NCBI GenBank assembly: GCA_964559455.1
Contig: CAZLHO010000097.1
Coordinates: 1-6,541, forward strand
Direction of reading: 5' to 3'
From: CAZLHO01 sp964559455
Lineage (GTDB): Bacteria > Krumholzibacteriota > Krumholzibacteriia > LZORAL124-64-63
DNA: 6,541 nt
The position numbers and the translations under genes are program-made. The notes beneath the pieces were generated by a model. It was not told the origin of the DNA, ran no database searches, and saw nothing but the letters and a program-made list of their open reading frames with translations. Position 1 is the stretch's first letter. Each line of letters begins with the position of its first letter. Below, piece after piece: positions 1 through 5,322 of this stretch.

Positions 1-12
1 CTCCTGAAGTAA
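1..12 (+). CDS. possible 3' end of an upstream gene (stop codon only)
   Basis: Read from base 1, the codons are CTC CTG AAG TAA, giving a C-terminus of Leu-Leu-Lys and a stop at 10-12. The stop lies 19 nt before the first strong base pair of the intrinsic terminator at 31-64, a normal distance for the end of a gene. Only three residues are visible, so the product cannot be named. A stop at 5-7 in another frame is an equally legal alternative. The main support is that the terminator must serve some + strand gene to the left. Confidence 0.3.
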   Translation, partial: LLK

Positions 13-30
13 TTCGGGCCAAGAGCTTCC

Positions 31-64
31 GGGAGCGGTCCTTCGGGGCCGCTCCTTATTTTTT
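31..64 (+). terminator. intrinsic (Rho-independent) terminator of the upstream unit
   Basis: A 10-bp GC-rich stem (32-41 with 46-55, including one U-G wobble) closes on a UUCG loop flanked by C and G, the extra-stable tetraloop form. It is followed directly by the T-rich tract TTATTTTTT at 56-64. G31 could add a G-U pair with T56. The T tract lies on the + strand only, so it ends rightward transcription from the left and insulates the promoter at 174-203 from the upstream gene. Confidence 0.92.
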
Positions 65-70
65 GCCGCA

Positions 71-112
71 GGGAAGTGCAAGGGGGCGGGGCGGGGAGGC
101 CGCGGCAGGGGG
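71..112 (+). other. G-run cluster, possible G-quadruplex
   Basis: Runs of three or more G occur at 71-73, 82-86, 88-91, 93-96 and 108-112. Three of them are separated by single C bases and the last by an 11-nt loop, so four-run combinations that satisfy a relaxed quadruplex pattern exist on the + strand. The cluster lies between the upstream terminator and the -35 element of the next promoter. G runs also arise by chance in GC-rich spacers, and folding or function is not shown by the sequence. Confidence 0.4.
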
Positions 113-173
113 CTCAGACGAGCGAAGTGACGGCATATCTTCCCGATAGGACCGCCTGACGGGCAATCAGAAG

Positions 174-203
174 TTGACACCCCGCAAGCGCGCTCCCTAT
201 ATT
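174..203 (+). promoter_or_regulatory. sigma-70-type promoter driving gene 1 and probably the whole cluster
   Basis: A perfect TTGACA -35 hexamer (174-179) is separated by 18 bp from TATATT (198-203), a near-consensus -10 element. Transcription would begin near base 210, leaving a leader of roughly 130 nt before the chosen start codon of gene 1 at 339. The surrounding sequence is locally AT-richer than the genes. No extended -10 TG and no obvious operator repeats are seen. As no other convincing promoter appears downstream, this one probably serves genes 1 to 3. Confidence 0.8.
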
Positions 204-311
204 TTGGAACAAGGCTGAGGACCCCACAGTCGGGAAATAAGTCTGTCCCAATCCCGTTCGGATGGCATGCCTTCCCCTGGTACGGGCAGATTTTTCTTGT
301 TGTCTCCCAAG

Positions 312-326
312 CTTTCGCGTGAAAGG
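312..326 (+). promoter_or_regulatory. weak Shine-Dalgarno of gene 1 within a small hairpin
   Basis: The only purine-rich element before the ATG at 339 is GAAAGG (321-326), 12 nt upstream, which is longer than optimal. Its first five bases can pair with CTTTC at 312-316 across a 4-nt GCGT loop, giving a 5-bp hairpin that would partly hide the site. This could lower or tune translation of gene 1, but the stem is short and may be chance. Confidence 0.35.
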
Positions 327-338
327 CATGGACCGCAT

Positions 339-2672
339 ATGTGGAGCCGACGACGTTTCGCCCTGGCATACATCTCCGTCGCCCTCGCCGCCGTGGCCGC
401 GATGGTCGGATGTCGGGCCTTCGAACCGGAGACGGTGATCGTCAACAAGCCGCCCGAGACCTACATCATCGGCGCCCCGGCCGAGGAGGCCGGCGGCTAT
501 TACCACTATCACGTCTTCTGGTACGGCACCGACAGCGACGGCCGGGTCGAGCGGTACGTCTGGGCTCTCACCGACTCCACGGTCCAGGACGAGGAGACCC
601 TCGACGACGAAGAGGACTCCCGGTTCAACCCCTTCCTGAACATCACGACCCTGGACATCGGGCGCTGGACCACCAAGACGGACTCGATCTTCGACTTCAT
701 GATCGAGGACGGGCCGACGACATCCGTGGACAAGACCTTCCACATCGTCGCCGTGGACGACCGGGGCGATTACGACCGCACGCCGGCGCGGCTCTACTTC
801 CTGTCCAACGCCCTCGGCACGCCCGCCATCACCTTCTACGGTTCACTGGACCGGACGCCCGAGAACCTCTTCGCGAACGCCGACACGATCGCCTACGGCC
901 GCTCCTTCGTTCTCAGCTGGCGGGGGTCGACGCCCAACATCCGCTCCTACATCGACTTCGCGGACGCGGACACCGTCGGCGAGGAGGACGGCCTCTACGG
1001 CTTCAAGTTCCGCCTGCCCAACGACGTCGACTGCGACGACGCCATCGAGGACTGCTGGAACCCCCGCGAGTTCGACGACACGGTCAACGACAGCGTCAGC
1101 TTCTTCGGCGGGATCAGCGCCCTGGAGTTCGACAACGGCGAGTCCGGGGACCTGGCCGGCAGCGTCTACCGCCGCCGCCTCGTCAGCGGCGTGCACAGCC
1201 TGCTGGTGAACACCATCGATCTGGCCGGCGTCGAGGTGCCCCGCGAATCCCGCTCGCTGGACTTCGTGATCAACTACGATCCGGACACCAGGATCCTGCG
1301 GGGGGAGACCGACCCCTTCAATCCCTCGGATCCCTTGGTCTATCCCTACTACACCGTCTTCCGGGCCGACGGAACCACCGAGGACTTCAACTTCGCCGAG
1401 GGCGACACGCTGCCCCACCGTTCGCGCGTGGTCTTCAAGGCCGTGGGCAAGGACGACAGCCGCGACGTCCGCCTCGAGGGCGGCGACTTCGAGGTCCTCC
1501 TGCAGGGGCAGTTCGAGGCGGTCGGGGCCTACAAGGGCGATCCGAACTCCCCCTTCCGCTTCGCCAGCCAGTACAGCGAGCTCGGCGGCGACTACTGGAC
1601 CGAGATCTGGGACAACTACGGGGTCGGCAGCGCCGACACCATCAGTTTCGTGGTCGGACCCTTCCAGTACGCCTTCAACATGCGCTCGTCGGACGAGCAC
1701 GGGCGCCGCGACGGCACGGCGGATTCCTTCGACTTCTACGGCAACTTCCCGCCCGTCGTGCAGTGCGTCGAGGCGGTGCCCAGCGGCGAGGACGGCTCCT
1801 TCGCCAGCGGTGCCTGCAGCGCCTCCATCGACACTCTCTACGCCGCGATGGCCGGCGCGCCGCCCCTGGTCGGCCACCCGACTTGGCGGAAGCTGCCTCC
1901 GGCCGACGGCAATGTCTTGCCGGTGCCGGGCGAGCTCTGGTTCAACCCGCAGTCCGGGTTCATCGGCTTCGAGCCCCCGGCCTCGCAGGAGGGCTACGGT
2001 TTCGTGGACTGCCTGGTCTGGGAGTACGAGCTGCTGCTGCACGGCGTGGACCATCCCCAGGAACAGCTCTTCATCCCCGGGCCGCCGACCTACGGCAATC
2101 CGCAGGACCGCATGTTCTCCTGGCGCTATCAGGTGACGTCCAGCCGGGACAGCATTCCCAACGCCATCCGCGACGGCGGCGGCGTCGACGACATTTCGCA
2201 GGTCAACTACGACTTCTCGCGCGACGTGACCGGTTCGCCTCACCACCCGATCGTCATCGACGACGACGGTGTCTGGCGCCTGCGCATCCGGCTCTATACG
2301 CCCCAGTACATCTTCGAAGGCGAGGAGACCTATCGCGCCTTCCTCTCCTTCTACAACGATCTGATCGTCCAACATCCCGAATTGCTGGACGCCGCGGTGG
2401 AGATGACGACGCGGCAGCTCGGCCTGACGACCGCGCTGGCCGTGGCGCGGGACGTCTCCAACTGTACGGCGCGGCCCGACCGTTGCCGGTACATCTACTA
2501 CTCCACCGTCCGCGTTCCCGAACCCCACAGTGAGGCGGACACGTTCAGCAGCGAACTGATCGGCGACAAGCTGGCGCTGGATCTCTTCGGCACCGTGAGC
2601 GACGTCTTCCAGAAGCAGTTCGTGTTGAAGATCCAACTGATGGACGGCAGCATCTATCCCCCCATTCCCTAG
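339..2672 (+). CDS. large envelope lipoprotein with Ig/PKD-like segments, function unknown
   Basis: The 777-residue product begins with a lipoprotein signal peptide: Arg-rich n-region (residues 3-6), hydrophobic stretch 7-24 and lipobox M-V-G-C with the lipidated Cys at 25. The ATG at 339 is preferred because an in-frame ATG at 267 would add 24 residues ahead of this signal and has no ribosome site. Near the N-terminus comes Pro-Pro-Glu-Thr (38-41), then WYGTDSDGRVERYVW (61-75), and an AVDDRGDYDRTPARLYF block (138-154). Together they resemble one Ig/PKD/FN3-like beta-sandwich. A second cycle is suggested by DPDT at 314-317. The rest is beta-rich, acidic and unrecognised. Cys occur at 232/239, 476/493, 558 and 709/716; the pairs suggest disulfides and so an extracytoplasmic location. 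The gene is first in the cluster, with gene 2 starting 62 nt later. A role in surface structure or adhesion is possible but not shown; no catalytic motif was seen. Confidence is high for a real lipoprotein gene and low for function. Confidence 0.93.
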   Translation: MWSRRRFALAYISVALAAVAAMVGCRAFEPETVIVNKPPETYIIGAPAEEAGGYYHYHVFWYGTDSDGRVERYVWALTDSTVQDEETLDDEEDSRFNPFLNITTLDIGRWTTKTDSIFDFMIEDGPTTSVDKTFHIVAVDDRGDYDRTPARLYFLSNALGTPAITFYGSLDRTPENLFANADTIAYGRSFVLSWRGSTPNIRSYIDFADADTVGEEDGLYGFKFRLPNDVDCDDAIEDCWNPREFDDTVNDSVSFFGGISALEFDNGESGDLAGSVYRRRLVSGVHSLLVNTIDLAGVEVPRESRSLDFVINYDPDTRILRGETDPFNPSDPLVYPYYTVFRADGTTEDFNFAEGDTLPHRSRVVFKAVGKDDSRDVRLEGGDFEVLLQGQFEAVGAYKGDPNSPFRFASQYSELGGDYWTEIWDNYGVGSADTISFVVGPFQYAFNMRSSDEHGRRDGTADSFDFYGNFPPVVQCVEAVPSGEDGSFASGACSASIDTLYAAMAGAPPLVGHPTWRKLPPADGNVLPVPGELWFNPQSGFIGFEPPASQEGYGFVDCLVWEYELLLHGVDHPQEQLFIPGPPTYGNPQDRMFSWRYQVTSSRDSIPNAIRDGGGVDDISQVNYDFSRDVTGSPHHPIVIDDDGVWRLRIRLYTPQYIFEGEETYRAFLSFYNDLIVQHPELLDAAVEMTTRQLGLTTALAVARDVSNCTARPDRCRYIYYSTVRVPEPHSEADTFSSELIGDKLALDLFGTVSDVFQKQFVLKIQLMDGSIYPPIP

Positions 2673-2702
2673 GGGATGAGTTCCGTCCGCGCCTCGGGTC
2701 GA

Positions 2703-2720
2703 TGCCGCTGAAAATCGGCA
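2703..2720 (+). other. small hairpin before the gene 2 ribosome site
   Basis: TGCCG (2703-2707) can pair with CGGCA (2716-2720) across an 8-nt AT-rich loop, ending exactly where the GGGAGGT ribosome site begins. There is no T tract, so it is not a terminator. It might keep the ribosome site exposed or stack next to it. A five-pair stem can easily occur by chance. Confidence 0.25.
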
Positions 2721-2727
2721 GGGAGGT
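2721..2727 (+). promoter_or_regulatory. strong Shine-Dalgarno that decides the gene 2 start
   Basis: GGGAGGT is the strongest ribosome site in the window. It ends only 1 nt before the ATG at 2729, too close for normal initiation, but 7 nt before the in-frame TTG at 2735, which is ideal. It lies inside the longer reading frame opened by the ATG at 2702, which has no ribosome site of its own. This points to TTG as the true start, with ATG 2729 as the alternative. Confidence 0.65.
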
Positions 2728-2734
2728 AATGGCC

Positions 2735-5230
2735 TTGCATCGCTACTACAGGTACTTCGCCATCGTGCTCGCCCTGGCGCCAGTCGTCTTTCTGGCTGTG
2801 CTCGCGGGCTGCACCGCGGACACTGAGCTGGGTGGGGCCACGCTCAACAACGCGCTTCCCGACACGCGGATCACGGGCACGCCGCCGGTGCTGCGCCAGG
2901 CCGACTTCGTCGTCGACTTTAACTGGACCGGCAGCGACCCCGACGGTCGCATCAAGGGCTACCAGTGGAAGATGACGAGCATCGGCGATGACGGGATCTC
3001 GGTCTACGACACCCTGACCATCGATCCCGCCACCGGGGATACGCTCAACCCCTGGCACTTCACGACGGCCTCCGACACGACTTTCATCGTGACGGCGGAC
3101 TCCGCGGGCTTCCTGCCCGACGCGGACCTGGCGCTCGGTGACCAGCGCTTCTACCAGACGCACACCATCTTCGTGCGTTCGGTGGACGACAAGAACGCCG
3201 TGGATCCGACGCCGGCCTTCCTCACCTTCACCTCGACCACCTTGGCGCCGACGATCCTGCTCACGACGCCGCCGGGCTACACAGGGTACACCGACTTCCG
3301 GACGGCGCCGCCCACGGCCCGCTTCGGCTGGACCGGCTCCGATCCCGATTTCGAACTCGGCAGCCCGGCCAGGGTGCGCTACCTCTTCAAGGAGGCGAAG
3401 CTCCCCGACGGCTCCTACGTCAAGACGGGGTACATCTTCCGCCTGAACATGGAGTATCTGGTCAGCTTCGCGGACTCCGCCTGGAGCAACTGGATCACCT
3501 ACTATCCGGACGAGGAAGACCGGATCATCAACCTCGAGAACCTGGCCAAGGAGACTCCGGCCGGCGATCGCATCTACTACATGTTCGTGATCCAGGCGCA
3601 GGACACCGCCGGCGCCAAGAACATGGACAAGACATACGGACGGAACGTCCACCACTTCCGGGTCAGCGACGGCGCCAAGCCGTCGCTGCGGGTGCGCGAG
3701 ACTTATCTCGGCGAGGCCTCGGGCGCGAACATCTACAACACGCGCCGCTACGACATCGCCCAGGGACAGCCCCTGGAGTTCAGCTGGATCGGCGACGCCA
3801 GCTCCTACGGCGGCGAGGTGGCCGCCTACCGCTACGGCTGGGACGTGCTCGACGTCAACAACGACGACGACCCGGGCTGGGCCCTGGCCTGGGGCAAGTC
3901 CGCCCAGCACCTGCGTTCCGAGGAACGGACCTTCTCGACGGGCCAGCACACCTTCATCGTGGAGTGCCGGGACAACTCCAACCTGAAGAGCCGCTTCACC
4001 TTCGTGCTGAGCGTGGTGCCCGTGCCCGATCCCTCCGCCCAGCGGCCGCTGCTGCTTGTGGACGACGTGCCCGACCAGCAGAGCAACCTGTGGCCGAACG
4101 AAACCGGCACCCAGCGCCTGGACAACGACTCCTACCGCGACGCCTTCTGGAACGAGGTCCTGGCCCTGAGCGGCGGCGTGGCCGGCTTCAACGAGATCGC
4201 CGACGTCATCGACGCCGAATCCGACAAGTCCTGGGGCTATCGCGAGATCGTCGATTACCGCACGATCATCTGGGCGACGAAGAAGGCCACGAACACCCAC
4301 CTGACCATCCTCTTCGACTACTCCGACGGGACGACGGACTTCGTCTGGCTGACGCCGTACCAGCAGAACGTCGGCAACGTCTTCATGTGCGGGTCCGGCG
4401 TGCTCTCGAACTTCCACCAGCGTTCCTTCCTGGGCGGCACCGCCGTCCCCTGGGAGTTCCCGATCATCTACAACACCGCCGACGACCTGGATCCTGACTG
4501 CGGCACCAACGGCAGCGCCATCGGCTTCGGCGTGCGCCGGGACCTGGACGACAACGAGATCATGGTCGGCCCCGAGCGCTATCCCTACACGACCGCGGGC
4601 ATCTCGATCGTCGACGCCATGAGTCCGCAGCTGATGTGGGGCTGCAGAAGGGGTTCCCGGGATCGGAGGCGCAACTGCGTCGGCTCGAAGGCCGTGATCG
4701 TCGATCCGGACTTCAAGACGCAGTACCTGGACATCGGGGCCATGGCCGACACCATGTTCATGAACCTCGCGATGGATTTCCGGGACTACACGACCGAGTT
4801 CCCGCTGGTGACTACCAACTACGACTTCGGCGGCGAGGACGAGTTCTTCGACGTGAACGTCAGCTCCCGCACGACCTTGGTGACGCTGCAGACCATCGAG
4901 GACGGCTCGCGGGCGATCATGCCCATGTTCCGGAACTACGCCCGCTACGACTGGATCCTGGACAAGCACATCGCCGCCGGCCACGACTGGTACCCGGACT
5001 TCGACCCCGAGGTAGCCTGCGGCGACAGGGCGATGAACATCTCCACCGGCCGCACGGTCGTGGACAACGTCCCCATCGGCATCCTCTCCTTCATGACGGC
5101 CGGCACCAAGCCGGGCGGCAAGGCGGACATCTACTGGGGCTTCGACCCCTACCGATTCAACCGTGAAGAGATGACCGAGGCCATCCGCTGGGTTCTCGGC
5201 ACCTATTACGGTCTCCCCGTGCGGCCCTGA
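2735..5230 (+). CDS. envelope lipoprotein: Ig/PKD-like modules plus amidotransferase-like C-terminal region
   Basis: From the TTG start the product is 831 residues (833 from ATG 2729, 842 from ATG 2702). It has a hydrophobic signal ending in a perfect L-A-G-C lipobox, Cys at 26. The first module carries Pro-Asp-Thr (42-44), NWTGSDPDGRIKGYQW (63-78) and VRSVDDKNAVDPTPAFLTF (147-165), matching the layout of gene 1's N-terminal module. Further beta-rich cycles are suggested at FGWTGSDPDFELG (197-209) and EFSWIGDASSYGGEVAAYRYGWD (about 348-370). From about 439 the pattern changes: LLLVDDVPD (439-447), a D-S-Y-R-D-A-F-W helix, DYRTIIWAT (507-515), NVGNVFMCGSGVL (545-557) and a C-terminal PIGILSF strand (780-786) followed by a helix. 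This strand/helix order recalls class I glutamine-amidotransferase-like (DUF4350-like) domains, but the canonical G-x-C-x-G elbow and catalytic triad are not evident, so no activity is claimed. An Arg-rich loop lies between Cys637 and Cys648. The gene probably shares gene 1's transcript. The fold reading is from memory of the family and is moderate to low confidence. Confidence 0.93.
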   Translation: MHRYYRYFAIVLALAPVVFLAVLAGCTADTELGGATLNNALPDTRITGTPPVLRQADFVVDFNWTGSDPDGRIKGYQWKMTSIGDDGISVYDTLTIDPATGDTLNPWHFTTASDTTFIVTADSAGFLPDADLALGDQRFYQTHTIFVRSVDDKNAVDPTPAFLTFTSTTLAPTILLTTPPGYTGYTDFRTAPPTARFGWTGSDPDFELGSPARVRYLFKEAKLPDGSYVKTGYIFRLNMEYLVSFADSAWSNWITYYPDEEDRIINLENLAKETPAGDRIYYMFVIQAQDTAGAKNMDKTYGRNVHHFRVSDGAKPSLRVRETYLGEASGANIYNTRRYDIAQGQPLEFSWIGDASSYGGEVAAYRYGWDVLDVNNDDDPGWALAWGKSAQHLRSEERTFSTGQHTFIVECRDNSNLKSRFTFVLSVVPVPDPSAQRPLLLVDDVPDQQSNLWPNETGTQRLDNDSYRDAFWNEVLALSGGVAGFNEIADVIDAESDKSWGYREIVDYRTIIWATKKATNTHLTILFDYSDGTTDFVWLTPYQQNVGNVFMCGSGVLSNFHQRSFLGGTAVPWEFPIIYNTADDLDPDCGTNGSAIGFGVRRDLDDNEIMVGPERYPYTTAGISIVDAMSPQLMWGCRRGSRDRRRNCVGSKAVIVDPDFKTQYLDIGAMADTMFMNLAMDFRDYTTEFPLVTTNYDFGGEDEFFDVNVSSRTTLVTLQTIEDGSRAIMPMFRNYARYDWILDKHIAAGHDWYPDFDPEVACGDRAMNISTGRTVVDNVPIGILSFMTAGTKPGGKADIYWGFDPYRFNREEMTEAIRWVLGTYYGLPVRP

Positions 5231-5249
5231 CGTCGCCCGGATCGAGGAA

Positions 5250-5275
5250 CGGCCCCGTGCTCGCGCGCGGGGCCG
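5250..5275 (+). other. strong GC hairpin after gene 2, no T tract
   Basis: An 11-bp stem (5250-5260 with 5265-5275, one U-G wobble) closes on a UCGC tetraloop, starting 20 nt after the gene 2 stop. The following bases are not T-rich, so it is not a canonical intrinsic terminator. It could protect the 3' end of a processed genes 1-2 message, cause partial termination, or act with Rho. Which of these applies cannot be told from sequence. Confidence 0.7.
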
Positions 5276-5279
5276 GCAT

Positions 5280-5301
5280 CCGGGAGGCTTCGCCCGCCCG
5301 G
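5280..5301 (+). other. second GC hairpin just before the gene 3 ribosome site
   Basis: CCGGG (5280-5284) pairs with CCCGG (5297-5301), and inside it GGC (5286-5288) pairs with GCC (5292-5294) across a TTC loop, leaving a small asymmetric internal loop. It sits 4 nt after the stronger hairpin at 5250-5275 and 8 nt before the gene 3 ribosome site. The pair of stems may set the ratio of gene 3 to genes 1-2, which is an inference. Confidence 0.45.
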
Positions 5302-5308
5302 CAGAGGA

Positions 5309-5316
5309 AAGGTGGA
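5309..5316 (+). promoter_or_regulatory. Shine-Dalgarno deciding the gene 3 GTG start
   Basis: The purine-rich AAGGTGGA stretch, containing AGGTG at 5310-5314, lies 6 to 8 nt before GTG at 5323. The spacing is normal, and this GTG opens a reading frame that begins at once with a signal peptide. The next in-frame ATG, at 5413, would start inside the signal peptidase site and destroy the export signal. Confidence 0.7.
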
Positions 5317-5322
5317 CTGGTT

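Noticed and set aside
268..295. Possible attenuator in the gene 1 leader: TGCC/GGCA arms followed by a T run
   Set aside because: The stem has only four pairs with a 13-nt loop, too weak for a terminator despite the five T bases at 291-295.
267..338. N-terminal extension of gene 1 from ATG 267
   Set aside because: It has no Shine-Dalgarno and would place 24 residues, several of them basic, before a complete lipoprotein signal peptide that starts naturally at 339.
545..557. Idea that these lipoproteins contain EF-hand or dockerin calcium loops because of T-D-S-D-G-R and S-D-P-D-G-R (gene 1 bases about 528-545, gene 2 bases about 2932-2949)
   Set aside because: The acidic positions do not complete a D-x-D-x-D-G loop and are flanked by beta-strand residues. 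The motif fits an Ig/PKD-like turn better.
341..2533. A 730-codon + strand frame overlapping gene 1
   Set aside because: It is an Arg/Pro/Leu-rich out-of-frame reading of the same DNA, typical of GC-rich genes, with no motifs or ribosome site of its own.
843..2636. A 597-codon open frame on the minus strand inside gene 1
   Set aside because: It has the same low-complexity antisense composition and no start signal, and it lies entirely within a well-supported + strand lipoprotein gene.
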